Source: JAWPMT01 sp965215825 (GTDB lineage: Bacteria > Bacteroidota > Bacteroidia > Cytophagales > Cyclobacteriaceae). Taken from it: a DNA stretch of 64,000 bases. Numbering within the stretch: position 1 is the stretch's first letter; every line of letters begins with the position of its first letter. Below are positions 42,930 to 52,258 of the stretch, in pieces. The notes beneath the pieces are model-generated. The model saw nothing but the letters and a program-made list of their open reading frames with translations, had not been told where the DNA came from and did not search any database. Position numbers and translations under genes: made by a program. The stretch lies in NCBI GenBank assembly GCA_965215825.1, contig CBDCEM010000003.1, positions 3,534,001 to 3,598,000 on the forward strand. Direction: 5' to 3'.

Positions 42930-43025
42930 GGCAAACGGATACGACTAGCTCCTGCTGAACTCCCCCAGGTCTGGAAGGAAGCAAGGGTAAGTGGTTGAGC
43001 AGTGCGATATCTCGTTTGCCTTTTT
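42930..43025 (+). ncRNA. ffs: Signal recognition particle RNA, small bacterial type (4.5S)
   Basis: A folded RNA of about 96 nt. GGCAAACG (42930-42937) pairs with CGTTTGCC (43013-43020) to close the stem. The conserved apical domain around CCCAGGTCTGGAAGGAAGCA (42964-42983) has the GGAA tetraloop and the Ffh-binding asymmetric loop. A T-run follows the stem as terminator. With Ffh it targets nascent membrane and secreted proteins. Its own TAnnTTTG box precedes it. Confidence 0.93.
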
Positions 43026-43053
43026 TATTCCATCCAATCTATAATCAGTTCTC

Positions 43054-43710
43054 ATGAAATTTTTCATCGACACTGCCAACCTTGACGACATTAAGGAGGC
43101 ATATGATCTTGGTGTTCTCGACGGTGTGACTACCAATCCCTCTTTGATGGCTAAAGAAGGAATTACAGGCGAAGCAAATATTCTGAATCATTACAAGGCT
43201 ATTTGCGACATTGTTGATGATAATGTGAGCGCAGAAGTTATTTCTACGGAATTCGATAAAATGCTCGTCGAAGGAAGAGAACTCGCAAAGATTGACGATA
43301 AGATCGTGGTGAAGGTACCTATGATCAAAGACGGTGTAAAAACCATAAAAGCCCTTACATCCGAAGGCATCCGAACTAACTGTACCCTTGTTTTTAGTGC
43401 CGGCCAGGCCATTCTTGCTGCTAAAGCCGGAGCAAGTTTTGTATCCCCATTCATCGGAAGGCTGGACGATATCAGCTTCGATGGCATGGACCTAATCGAG
43501 CAAATCGTACACATCTATGACACTTTTGGATTCCCCACAGAAGTTTTAGCGGCATCTGTCAGGCATACCATGCACCTGATCCAATGTGCTGAGGTAGGTG
43601 CCGATGTAGTAACCTGCCCGCTCAACGTAATCACGGGGCTGCTGAAACACCCATTGACCGATAGTGGGCTGGAAAAATTTCTGGCAGACTATAAAAAAGG
43701 TAACCAATGA
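43054..43710 (+). CDS. fsa: Fructose-6-phosphate aldolase/transaldolase (class I, small form)
   Basis: 218 aa, equal in length to E. coli FsaA and close to the short transaldolases. MKFFIDTANLDDI, GVTTNPSLMAKEG and ISTEFDKM open the TIM barrel. The Schiff-base Lys is K87 in IVVKVPM; TLVFSAGQAILAAKAGASFVSPFIGRLDD and the LAASVRHTMHL segment follow. Short transaldolases and fructose-6-P aldolases cannot be separated reliably by eye; many Bacteroidota homologues act as transaldolase in the pentose phosphate pathway. It is 28 nt downstream of the SRP RNA. Confidence 0.92.
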   Translation: MKFFIDTANLDDIKEAYDLGVLDGVTTNPSLMAKEGITGEANILNHYKAICDIVDDNVSAEVISTEFDKMLVEGRELAKIDDKIVVKVPMIKDGVKTIKALTSEGIRTNCTLVFSAGQAILAAKAGASFVSPFIGRLDDISFDGMDLIEQIVHIYDTFGFPTEVLAASVRHTMHLIQCAEVGADVVTCPLNVITGLLKHPLTDSGLEKFLADYKKGNQ

Positions 43711-43726
43711 TCGGCATGCTTAGTTG

Positions 43727-43954
43727 ATGGAAGAGACGCTATCACAAAGTATGTACATCATTAAAGTGAAGGGGAAAGCTAAAATCCCCGATTATATTCA
43801 GTTACGCGACGATAATTTTGTGCTGATTGCCTATTTTCGGGCTGACAGACCATTGAAGAAGTTAGAGAAATATGGTCTGGAAGGTAAAGAAGAAGCCCTG
43901 AAAGAGGTCATTGCGTCACTTTCGTATGGCAAACTCCAGAAGTTAGAAATATAA
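43727..43954 (+). CDS. Small conserved-looking protein upstream of FtsE
   Basis: 75 aa from ATG 43727. Predicted beta-alpha mix: MYIIKVKGKAKIPDYIQLRDDNFVLIAYFRADRPLKK, then a charged helix (LEKYGLEGKEEALKEVIASL). I do not know the family. It sits 2 nt upstream of the ftsE gene and 16 nt after the aldolase gene, so it belongs to the same transcription unit. It may be a small FtsE partner or simply a passenger. Confidence 0.7.
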   Translation: MEETLSQSMYIIKVKGKAKIPDYIQLRDDNFVLIAYFRADRPLKKLEKYGLEGKEEALKEVIASLSYGKLQKLEI

Positions 43955-43956
43955 TC

Positions 43957-44667
43957 ATGTCCTTTTCAGAAGAACCGGTCCTCAAAGTATCCTCCGCCAG
44001 CATTTTGCAGGAAGATCAACCGGTGCTAACAGATATCTCCTTTGAAATTGGGAAAGGAGAATTTGTCTATCTGATTGGCAGAACAGGTAGTGGAAAATCT
44101 TCTCTGTTGAAGACATTCTATGCTGATTTGTCATTTCGAATTGGAGAAATTGAGGTTGCCGGATATGGAATTCGCCAGGTTAAGAAAAAAGACATCCCCT
44201 TTTTAAGGCGAAAAATCGGGATCATTTTTCAGGATTTCGAGCTTTTCTATGATCGCACAATCACGGAGAACCTGGAATTTGTCATGCGTGCTACAGGCTG
44301 GAAGGACAAGGCCAAAATGAAATCTCGAATGGCCGAAGTTTTGATGCGTGTAGGTTTAGGAGCCGTAAGTAACAAAATGCCGCATCAACTATCTGGCGGA
44401 GAACAACAACGTGTCGTAGTAGCCCGGGCTTTGATCAATGAGCCACAAATTCTATTTGCCGATGAGCCTACAGGAAACCTGGATCCGGAGGTGGCAGAGG
44501 GTATTTTCAAACTGTTTCAGGAAATCAACCGAAGTGGTACGGCCGTACTCATGGCCACTCACAATCATAATTTCTTAGAGAAATTCCCAGCTCGTGTACT
44601 GAAATGTGAAGGCGGTGCAGTACGCGATTCCGACGTAGAGGATTTTGAGTTTACGGGTTTGTACTGA
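43957..44667 (+). CDS. ftsE: Cell-division ABC ATPase FtsE
   Basis: A 236-aa ATPase. Walker A GRTGSGKSS is at 41-49, the signature is LSGGEQQRVVVARALI, and Walker B is ILFADEPTGNLDPE. The Q-loop region IFQDFELFYDRTITENL and the H-loop ATHNHNF are present. These match FtsE rather than generic transporters. FtsE with the membrane protein FtsX controls wall hydrolases during division. The ftsX gene is not next to it, so the pair is split. A terminator-like hairpin follows 17 nt downstream. Confidence 0.9.
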   Translation: MSFSEEPVLKVSSASILQEDQPVLTDISFEIGKGEFVYLIGRTGSGKSSLLKTFYADLSFRIGEIEVAGYGIRQVKKKDIPFLRRKIGIIFQDFELFYDRTITENLEFVMRATGWKDKAKMKSRMAEVLMRVGLGAVSNKMPHQLSGGEQQRVVVARALINEPQILFADEPTGNLDPEVAEGIFKLFQEINRSGTAVLMATHNHNFLEKFPARVLKCEGGAVRDSDVEDFEFTGLY

Positions 44668-44683
44668 TTGAAGACCTAAAAAG

Positions 44684-44709
44684 AGCTCAAAATCAAAAGA
44701 GCTATTTTT
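44684..44709 (+). terminator. Terminator-like hairpin after ftsE
   Basis: AGCTC (44684-44688) pairs with GAGCT (44699-44703), followed by ATTTTTC. The short stem makes this only a moderate call. Confidence 0.5.
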
Positions 44710-44750
44710 CATCAAATTCAGTATTTTTCTGGATATTTCACGAAACACCT

Positions 44751-46658
44751 ATGCTCAAATCAGCTGCAGTATTGCATTTATTGGTTCTAATTTATCATAT
44801 TTCAGAGGCTCAGAAGACTCCACAAAGCTACCTGTCGCAAGATTATTTTGAAATCAGACCAGTGATAACAAATGAAGGTAATGAGTCAAGTTCTCTACTA
44901 GATCCGCTTTATGAATCCAATTATCAAGAAGAGATCAACGTTGCTTTGGCCTTTTGGAACAAAGGTGAAGAAAAAGAAGCCTTAGCCGTTTTTGATAAAT
45001 TGAAATCCCTCACTGGAAATGAAAATGAAATAGATTTAATTATTGCAAACCTCTATTTCGAAAACAGAAGTTTCACTAAAACACTTCGATTAACCAATCA
45101 AATCCTAAATAGGGATCCCCTTATGCTTGAAGCAAAATACCTCAGGGGGATTACACAAATCGAAACCAGAGCTTATAGCAAAGCCTTAGCCACATTTGAA
45201 GAGTTAGCTAAAATTCCAGACATGAAAACGCTTGCCTATTACGGTATGGCATTAACAGAACTTGAGAAGGAAAACCTCCATTCCAGCTACATTCTATTGA
45301 ATCAATGTATTCAATTAGATTCAAGTTTTCTAGAACCTTACTTAGCAAGAGCCAGGATAGACGTATTCAAAAACCAAATCGAGCATGCCCAGACATTATT
45401 AAATGCCGGGCTAAACAAATATCCAGAATGGCAAGAAGGTTTGATTTTCGATGCGATGCTACAATTTCATCAAGACAAAGACACATTGCAATTAAAAGAT
45501 GAGGTCGAACACCTCCTTCAACTCGATCCAAATAATTTCAACTACCTCTCATTACTAGGCTTAATCCAAATGGAACTTGAAGACTGGAATGAGGCTGTAA
45601 TGTTATTTCGAGATGCTCTTAGCATAAACGTTGACCAAATCAGACAAAGCAAATATCGTTTTAGCTCCAAACTGGATTGGAGTGAATCAATTCAGAATGT
45701 TTTGAATTATTACTTCAATAACTACTCAATGGAGCCAGAAGCAAGAAAACTATTCGATCAGGGAATATGCTTTTTCATGATTGGAGAAGTTGCTCAATCC
45801 TTGCAGTTATTCGACCAGGCATTAACTATTGAGATGCACGCTGCGATCTTTCTATTCAAAGGATCAATACTAAAAAATATGTTCCGTCAGGAATTAATCG
45901 CGATTGATGCAATTTCTGAAGCCATAGAACTAGATCCGAACCATTGGCTACCTTTTTTCTATCGAGGTGAATTATATAGCAATCTTCGCAAAGACGATCA
46001 AGCTTTTGCAGATTTCGAAAAAGCCGTTGAATTCAACCCAGAATTATCCCGTGCTTTCAAGCATATGGGTTTTATACAAATGAACAAAGCCAAATATGAT
46101 GAAGCTTTTTTGACATTCACAAAGGCCATGAAAATCGATACCATAGATTTTGACCTGTTTTTCAATCGAGCTTATTGTGCAAATAAAATTGAACGTTTTC
46201 AAATGGCCAGTGATGACCTTTCGTTACTGACATCTTTAAAACAGGATAGAGAAGCATATTACCTCTTATACAATGCAAAACTAGGATTGAGGGACACATT
46301 ATCAGCTCTTGTCTCATTGGACAGTGCTTCAAGGTTAAGCCCGAAGCTTACTCAATACCACCAACAACTACTTGACTTGGCTCAAGCTTACGATCACAAG
46401 GATTTTCAAATGAGAGCTGTAAAGCGATTGATTAAAGATGATCCATACAATAGTTCTCTTTACTTTGAGAGAGGAAAACTACACTTACAAGATAATGACC
46501 TATATCTAGCTGTTGATGACCTGAAAGTTTGTTTGAAAGGAAATAAAAAGAATCGCGAGGGCTTTTTCCTCCTTGGAATGGCTTTGGTCAAATTAGGAAA
46601 AGAGAAAGAAGGCCAGAAGTACCTGGCTAAAGCGAAAAAAATGGGTTATAAGCCCTGA
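44751..46658 (+). CDS. Secreted tetratricopeptide-repeat protein
   Basis: 635 aa. A signal peptide (residues 1-20, ending ISEAQ) is followed by about a dozen degenerate TPR units, such as LEAKYLRGITQIETRAYSKALATFEEL, NYLSLLGLIQMELEDWNEAVMLFRDAL and SRAFKHMGFIQMNKAKYDEAFLTFTKAM. It is probably a protein-interaction scaffold in the periplasm or outer membrane. The coding sequence is more AT-rich than its neighbours, which may indicate separate ancestry. No catalytic domain is seen. Confidence 0.85.
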   Translation: MLKSAAVLHLLVLIYHISEAQKTPQSYLSQDYFEIRPVITNEGNESSSLLDPLYESNYQEEINVALAFWNKGEEKEALAVFDKLKSLTGNENEIDLIIANLYFENRSFTKTLRLTNQILNRDPLMLEAKYLRGITQIETRAYSKALATFEELAKIPDMKTLAYYGMALTELEKENLHSSYILLNQCIQLDSSFLEPYLARARIDVFKNQIEHAQTLLNAGLNKYPEWQEGLIFDAMLQFHQDKDTLQLKDEVEHLLQLDPNNFNYLSLLGLIQMELEDWNEAVMLFRDALSINVDQIRQSKYRFSSKLDWSESIQNVLNYYFNNYSMEPEARKLFDQGICFFMIGEVAQSLQLFDQALTIEMHAAIFLFKGSILKNMFRQELIAIDAISEAIELDPNHWLPFFYRGELYSNLRKDDQAFADFEKAVEFNPELSRAFKHMGFIQMNKAKYDEAFLTFTKAMKIDTIDFDLFFNRAYCANKIERFQMASDDLSLLTSLKQDREAYYLLYNAKLGLRDTLSALVSLDSASRLSPKLTQYHQQLLDLAQAYDHKDFQMRAVKRLIKDDPYNSSLYFERGKLHLQDNDLYLAVDDLKVCLKGNKKNREGFFLLGMALVKLGKEKEGQKYLAKAKKMGYKP

Positions 46659-46784
46659 CATAGACTAAAAAAACTGACGTTTTCACTTTTTTTATCCTAA
46701 TTGTAATAAATCTGTTAATTACGTAACTAATCTTTAAAATTCAATTAGAAGATCAATCAAAAGGTCTATTCAAAAATTCAAGTT

Positions 46785-47537
46785 ATGAGGAAAATCACAC
46801 TACTCGCCACACTGATGATATTCATTCTGGGCGCTTCGGCTCAAGACGTCACGGTGGATGAAATAATAGAAAACTACCTGGAAAACACAGGAGGCCAAGA
46901 TAATTGGAGAGGCCTCAAAGGGATTAAAATGTCTGCAAAACTCAATCAGGGCGGAGTTGAGATTCCGTTGGAAGTTGTGACACTATCTGATGGTCGGACC
47001 TACACAAAATTTAGTTTTCAGGGAAACGAGTTTTTTCAAAATGTCTATGACGGTGAAAGCTTGTGGGGAGTCAACTTCCAAAGCCTTAAGCCAGAAAAAT
47101 CAGATGCAGAGGCCACAGCAAACTTCAAGCTAAACACCAATGACTTTCCAGATTCATTCCTCGATTATAAGAAGAAGGGATACACTGCGGAGTTACTAGG
47201 CACAGAAACAATCGACGGAGCCGAAACTTACAAAGTGAAACTAACAAAAGAGCCCCTGACCATCGATGGTAAGGAGGTCGAAGATGTCACTTTCTATTAT
47301 TTTGACACGGAAGCTTTTGTTCCGATCGCTCAAGATTCGGAGGTAAGACAAGGGCCTCAGGCAGGAGTTATCCAGCGAACTACTCAAAGTGATTTCGATG
47401 AAGTGGAAGGACTTTATTTCCCCTTTTCTATCACTCAAGGAGTGAAAGACGGCCCTTCTCAACCCATCAATATTGAAAGTATCGAGGTAAACCCTGATGT
47501 AGATGAGAGTCTTTTTGACTTTCCAGGTGGAGAATAA
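46785..47537 (+). CDS. LolA-like periplasmic/outer-membrane lipoprotein-handling protein
   Basis: 250 aa with a signal peptide (residues 1-19, ending GASA). The body is beta-rich with the LolA/LolB-like half-barrel pattern: GLKGIKMSAKLNQGGVEIPLEVVTLSDGRTYTKFSFQG, then GETYKVKLTKEP and FYYFDTEAFVPIAQDSEVRQGPQAG. Related Bacteroidota proteins are annotated as outer-membrane lipoprotein-sorting protein. Actual lipoprotein transport is not shown. It is 12 nt upstream of the sortilin-like gene, hence probably in one operon. Confidence 0.78.
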   Translation: MRKITLLATLMIFILGASAQDVTVDEIIENYLENTGGQDNWRGLKGIKMSAKLNQGGVEIPLEVVTLSDGRTYTKFSFQGNEFFQNVYDGESLWGVNFQSLKPEKSDAEATANFKLNTNDFPDSFLDYKKKGYTAELLGTETIDGAETYKVKLTKEPLTIDGKEVEDVTFYYFDTEAFVPIAQDSEVRQGPQAGVIQRTTQSDFDEVEGLYFPFSITQGVKDGPSQPINIESIEVNPDVDESLFDFPGGE

Positions 47538-47549
47538 GTTGAATCTAAC

Positions 47550-50500
47550 ATGAGAAGGTTTTTAGTAGTCGCAATTGCGCTTGTACTGGGACAAGTACAA
47601 GCACAGGATGCCGAGATCGTACTGAAAGGCAAGGAGCTTTTTGGTGACATGACTGCCCGCCACATAGGCCCAGCGCTGATGAGTGGGCGGATCACTGATA
47701 TCGAACAACACCCCACCAACGACCGGGTACTTTACGTAGGAGCAGCTGGCGGTGGTGTTTGGAAATCCGTCAATGGCGGATCATCATTCCAGCCCATTTT
47801 TGAGGAACACTCCCAGTCCATTGGAAAAGTAAAGTTAGATCCTAAAGATCCTGATAAAACCATCTGGGTAGGTACAGGTGAGATATGGACGCGAAATAGT
47901 GTCTCAGTAGGAGATGGTTTATACAAAACTATAGATGGTGGATTGAATTGGAATCGAGTTGGATTTGAAAATTCGGAACGCATCGCCAGCATAGAGATCC
48001 ATCCTGAAAATACCGACATTATGTATGTTGGCGTATTGGGTGCCCTCTGGTCAGACAATGAAGAACGAGGTGTTTTCAAATCGACAGATGGCGGTAATAC
48101 CTGGAGTAAAGTTCTTTACATTGATCCGAAAACAGGTTGTGGCGACGTTATCATGGACCCGAATGACCCGAATGTACTTTATGCTTCCATGTGGGAGTTC
48201 CGGCGAAGTGGTTGGGGATTTGAGTCTGGTGGAGATAACAGTGGTCTTTATAAATCAACCGACGGAGGAGAAACCTGGAATAAGTTGACCAACGATATAC
48301 CAAAAGGGAAATTGGGCCGTGTGGCGGTAGCAATTGCTCCTTCGGACAGCAATATTCTGTATTCTGTTTTAGAGACAGAAGATGAGAACAAAAGAGGTTT
48401 ATACCGATCCAATGATGCTGGTGCCAGTTGGGAATTGTTAAACAGCGATTTTGGACTGGTTGTTCGGCCGTTTTACTTTTCTAGAATTGTTATTGATCCA
48501 AGAAATCCCGATGTAATCGTAAAAGCAGGATTGTTTGGTTCAATCAGCAGAGATGGAGGTAAGACTTTTAAAAACCTGGGTAATATGCACCCTGATATCC
48601 ACGATATTCTTTTCGATATCAAGAATTCAGACCGAATGTACGTGGCTACAGATGGTGGACTCTACCGTTCCTGGGATGGTGCCACAAGCATGGAAATCGT
48701 TGCCAACCTTCCTATCTCGCAATTCTACCACATCAGTGTTGATAATGACGAGCCTTACAATATCTATGGAGGACTTCAGGACAATGGCTCCTGGTATGGT
48801 CCATCCTCTTCGCCGGGAGGTGTGGAAGCCAGAGATTGGAATGTTGTAGGTTTTGGAGATGGATTCCGGGTATTGCGTCATCCAAACAAGCGTATCCTGT
48901 ATTCTGAAATGCAGGGTGCTCAAAATGTTTGGCGTTACGATATGGACAAAATGCAAACCAAGACCGTCCAACCTCTTGAAGTGAAAGGGAAAGACAAATT
49001 GCGGTTCAACTGGAATGCACCTATGGCTTTGAGCGAGTCCAACGCAGATCGCTTTTACATGGGAAGTCAGTACCTGCATATTTCAGATGATATGGGAGAT
49101 AATTGGAAAATCATTTCCCCGGACCTGACCACCAACGACGAGACTAAGCAGCAACAAGAAGACTCGGGAGGTATCTCCAAAGACAATTCAGGAGCTGAAA
49201 ATCACTGCACCATCTTCACAATTGCTGAATCTCCTGTCAATGAACAAGTGATTTGGGTCGGCACTGATGATGGTAACATTCAAGTGACCCAAGACGGTGG
49301 TAAGAGTTGGACCAATACTACAGCGAACTTAACAGGTGCTCCAGCTAACACATGGGTTTATCACATTGAGGCCAGTGTACATGGTGATGGAATTGCTTAC
49401 GCAGTATTGGATGGTCACACTTCTGGTGACATGAATACTTACGTATATAAAACCACGGATTTTGGTCAAACCTGGAATTCGATCGTTACTGATGAAGTCT
49501 ACGGCTTTGCAAGAAACATCCAGGAGGATTATGTCAATAAGGACCTACTATTCCTGGGTACTGAGTTTGGATTATACGTCACCATAAATGGAGGTAAAAA
49601 TTGGAGTCAGTTCACCAATAACCTCCCCCCTGTTGCCATTCATTTTATTGATCTTCAAAAGAAAACGAATGACATTGTCCTGGGTACACATGGAAGAGGG
49701 GTGATTATCATTGATGACATCAGTCCGCTTAGGAGTTTGTCACAGGAAGTATTGGCAAAAGACATTCACTTTTTCCAGCAGGAACCGACAATCATCCAGG
49801 AAGCCAGTCCCTTTGGTGGGACGGCAACTGAAATGGAATTTGTGGGTTCCAGCGGATCCAGTGCTGCCAAAGTGGTTTACTACCTTAAGAAGAAACATAT
49901 CTTCGGAAAGATGAACATGGAGATCCAGAATCAAAGTGGAGAAAAATTGATTGAAATTACTCCAGGAAAATCCAAAGGGATTAATGTGGTTACCTGGAAT
50001 GGACGTGTCAAACAACCCAAGCTGGCGAAAGGTAAGAGCCTGGCTTTTGGAGGGTTTACCGCACCCAGGGTTCCTGCTGGCGACTATAAAGTGATCCTGA
50101 CTAAGGGCAAGAAAACTTATGAAACGTCCATGACTTTGATCAACGATCCCGATTCTGACATAACTGCAGCTGAACGACAGGCCAATCATGAAACGACGGT
50201 CAAGTTGTATGACATGTCACAGGAGCTGGCATATATGGTCTATGAAATAGACGAGATCCTGAACAAAGCAGAGGAAGTGAAATCACAAGGTGGCAACAAA
50301 TCTGCCGATGCCGTGATAAAGGACCTTAATGAATTGAAAGAGACATTGGTGATTACAACCGGAGATAATTATGTTGCTTCAGCAGAACCTCAGCTGAGGA
50401 GTAAAATTGCTGACTTGTACAGCAAGATCGCCTCTAGCTTTCAGGGACCAAGCTCTTCCGAGATGGACAATCTCAATTTGCTTTCAGAACGCATGGACAA

Positions 50501-50621
50501 AGCCAGAAATGACCTCAGCTTCATCAAATCCAAGCGAGTGATCAAAATGGAAAAATACATGGAAGGTAAAGGCATCACAACCATTCAGTTGAAGACCTTC
50601 GATGAGTTTATCAATGATTAA
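47550..50621 (+). CDS. Sortilin/VPS10-like Asp-box beta-propeller protein
   Basis: A 1023-aa secreted protein with a signal peptide (residues 1-18). At least nine Asp-box (BNR) motifs S/K-x-D-x-G-x-T/S-W are visible, for example KTIDGGLNWNRV, KSTDGGNTWSKV, KSTDGGETWNKL, RSNDAGASWELL and VTQDGGKSWTNT. They build one or two propellers (about 45-720). A C-terminal Ig-like domain (GINVVTWNGRVKQPK) and a helical coiled tail follow. It could be a glycosyl hydrolase or binding propeller; no sialidase catalytic set was identified. It is co-oriented with the LolA-like gene. Confidence 0.85.
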   Translation: MRRFLVVAIALVLGQVQAQDAEIVLKGKELFGDMTARHIGPALMSGRITDIEQHPTNDRVLYVGAAGGGVWKSVNGGSSFQPIFEEHSQSIGKVKLDPKDPDKTIWVGTGEIWTRNSVSVGDGLYKTIDGGLNWNRVGFENSERIASIEIHPENTDIMYVGVLGALWSDNEERGVFKSTDGGNTWSKVLYIDPKTGCGDVIMDPNDPNVLYASMWEFRRSGWGFESGGDNSGLYKSTDGGETWNKLTNDIPKGKLGRVAVAIAPSDSNILYSVLETEDENKRGLYRSNDAGASWELLNSDFGLVVRPFYFSRIVIDPRNPDVIVKAGLFGSISRDGGKTFKNLGNMHPDIHDILFDIKNSDRMYVATDGGLYRSWDGATSMEIVANLPISQFYHISVDNDEPYNIYGGLQDNGSWYGPSSSPGGVEARDWNVVGFGDGFRVLRHPNKRILYSEMQGAQNVWRYDMDKMQTKTVQPLEVKGKDKLRFNWNAPMALSESNADRFYMGSQYLHISDDMGDNWKIISPDLTTNDETKQQQEDSGGISKDNSGAENHCTIFTIAESPVNEQVIWVGTDDGNIQVTQDGGKSWTNTTANLTGAPANTWVYHIEASVHGDGIAYAVLDGHTSGDMNTYVYKTTDFGQTWNSIVTDEVYGFARNIQEDYVNKDLLFLGTEFGLYVTINGGKNWSQFTNNLPPVAIHFIDLQKKTNDIVLGTHGRGVIIIDDISPLRSLSQEVLAKDIHFFQQEPTIIQEASPFGGTATEMEFVGSSGSSAAKVVYYLKKKHIFGKMNMEIQNQSGEKLIEITPGKSKGINVVTWNGRVKQPKLAKGKSLAFGGFTAPRVPAGDYKVILTKGKKTYETSMTLINDPDSDITAAERQANHETTVKLYDMSQELAYMVYEIDEILNKAEEVKSQGGNKSADAVIKDLNELKETLVITTGDNYVASAEPQLRSKIADLYSKIASSFQGPSSSEMDNLNLLSERMDKARNDLSFIKSKRVIKMEKYMEGKGITTIQLKTFDEFIND

Positions 50622-50671
50622 AACTCACTGTCGTCTTGAGGCCCTATTCTGTCACTCTGGCTCTCGCAGGC

Positions 50672-50701
50672 TGTCACCCTGAGCCTGTCGAAGGGTAGAC
50701 A
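50672..50701. repeat. REP-like 30-bp repeat, second copy
   Basis: TGTC..CCCTGAGC..GTCGAAGGGTAGACA. The ends TGTC/GACA and the inner CCCT/AGGG are complementary. It matches 21263-21292 at 26 of 30 positions. Both copies lie just downstream of operons. A partial unit also precedes it at about 50648. Confidence 0.7.
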
Positions 50702-50735
50702 GGATAAAGATTTTAGTAGTAAATAGAACAATTGG

Positions 50736-50767
50736 AAAAGCTGTCTCGCAAGGGGCAGCTTTTTTTA
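50736..50767 (+). terminator. Strong intrinsic terminator with IS1182-end-like hairpin
   Basis: AAAAGCTG (50736-50743) pairs with CAGCTTTT (50756-50763), running into a T tract. The inner sequence resembles the reverse complement of the IS1182 right-end hairpin at 3725-3750, with about 22 of 24 bases the same (AAGCTGTCTCG..AAGGG.CAGCTT). Confidence 0.9.
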
Positions 50768-50800
50768 GTCTTCTGAATCAAGGAACCATAGTCAATGATT

Positions 50801-51322
50801 TTACTCTTGCAACACCCTCAAAAACTCAACCCACGGACCACAATCCTCTTTCATTTGTTGGGCCATCACACGCGAGATTTGATAAATATGTCCCAGGTCA
50901 TGGGTAGACCAGGTACTTAGGTGCCAGGAGAGTTTGACTTCCCCGAAGTGTGGGTGAATACCGGTCTTATCAAAATCAACAGGTTGTAGATCAAATGATC
51001 GTAATTCCTTAAGGTTTGCTACTCTCAATTCCGCAAATTTGTCCAGCAATTCTTTAAATGATTTTCCTGCACTTTCCTTTTCCTGAGCAAACCGGTCAAA
51101 AGGAACGAAATGCTTATCCTCGGCGTACAGGATAACCTTAGTTCTGGGTACCCAGTCTGTTCGTTCACCATGGATCAAGTGACCCAAAACATCAAAAGGA
51201 CTCCAGGTACCTTCTCCTTCATTGGAATGTACTAATGGATCTGGCAAATTACTAAGCCATGCTTTTAATGTTGCCGGTGTTTGTTCCAGGATTGTGATCG
51301 TGCGATCAAGGTCAAAAGCCAT
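50801..51322 (-). CDS. DinB family protein
   Basis: A 173-aa four-helix-bundle protein. Candidate metal-ligand His are in GHLIHGER (about 47 and 51) and in STHDLGHIYQISRVM (about 141 and 145). The DinB/YfiT family includes bacillithiol- or mycothiol-dependent transferases; the partner thiol is not known here. Its start is 2 nt downstream of the yebC-like gene's stop on the same strand. Confidence 0.88.
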   Translation of the reverse strand: MAFDLDRTITILEQTPATLKAWLSNLPDPLVHSNEGEGTWSPFDVLGHLIHGERTDWVPRTKVILYAEDKHFVPFDRFAQEKESAGKSFKELLDKFAELRVANLKELRSFDLQPVDFDKTGIHPHFGEVKLSWHLSTWSTHDLGHIYQISRVMAQQMKEDCGPWVEFLRVLQE

Positions 51323-51324
51323 AC

Positions 51325-52035
51325 TTAAGCAATGTTGGAAAACACTGCCTGGACATCATCATCCTCTTCGATCTTGTCTAATAATTTTTCGATCTCCTCC
51401 ATTTGCTCATCATTGAATTCTACTGGAGTCGTCGGATACCTCCGCAAGCCAGACTTTTTGATCTCTATTCCCTTATCTTCAATGGCCTTTGACAAAGAAC
51501 CATAGTCTGTATAATCCCCATAGGCATAGACGATCCCCTCATTCTCTTCGATTTCTTCCAGGCCGCCATCGATCAGTTCCAGTTCCAGCTCCTCAATATC
51601 CATTTCGTCCGTTTTCTCAAATTCAAAAACAGCCTTACGATTAAACATGAACTCCAGCGAACCAGAAGGCACAAAAGCACCACCTGATTTACTGAAATAA
51701 GATTTTACGTTTGCCACCGTTCGGTTATTATTATCTGTGGTGCATTCCACGAAAACCAGCACACCATGTGGCCCCTTTCCTTCAAAAGTTACTTCCTGTA
51801 AGTCGTCTGCATCCTTGCCAATCGCCCGCTTGATGGCATTGTCGATGTTGTCCTTCGGCATATTCTCCGCCTTGGCGTTCTGGATGGCCGTCCTCAATTT
51901 GGCATTCATCTCTGGATCACCTCCACCATCTCTTGCTGCTACCTGGATTGCTTTAGCCAGTTTAGGAAATATTTTGGACATTTTGTCCCACCGCTTTTCT
52001 TTTGCTGCTCGTCGATATTCAAATGCTCTTCCCAT
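51325..52035 (-). CDS. YebC/PmpR family DNA-binding regulator
   Basis: 236 aa. MGRAFEYRRAAKEKRWDKMSKIFPKLAKAIQVAARDGG is the family signature. AENMPKDNIDNAIKRAIGK and VFVECTTDNNNRTVANVKSYFSKSGG follow. The three-domain alpha/beta protein is full length. YebC proteins bind DNA and, in recent work, help ribosomes at polyproline stretches. The gene pairs with dinB downstream. Confidence 0.95.
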   Translation of the reverse strand: MGRAFEYRRAAKEKRWDKMSKIFPKLAKAIQVAARDGGGDPEMNAKLRTAIQNAKAENMPKDNIDNAIKRAIGKDADDLQEVTFEGKGPHGVLVFVECTTDNNNRTVANVKSYFSKSGGAFVPSGSLEFMFNRKAVFEFEKTDEMDIEELELELIDGGLEEIEENEGIVYAYGDYTDYGSLSKAIEDKGIEIKKSGLRRYPTTPVEFNDEQMEEIEKLLDKIEEDDDVQAVFSNIA

Positions 52036-52258
52036 GTTGGAATCAGTATGTTCTTAGTTCAAGACTTCAAATTTATCCAGCTCAGTATTTTTTCAACAAG
52101 CTCTCACCATATTTTTCGGAGACAAACGCAAGTACTCCGTAACTAAACAGGTCCGGTACCGCGCTTTTGGCTTCCGTCTCTACCCTTACCCGAGCCTAAT
52201 CCGAAATTGCTTCCCTTCAGACAAGTCATAAGCACCTTCCCGTATTAGTTTTGCGTCC

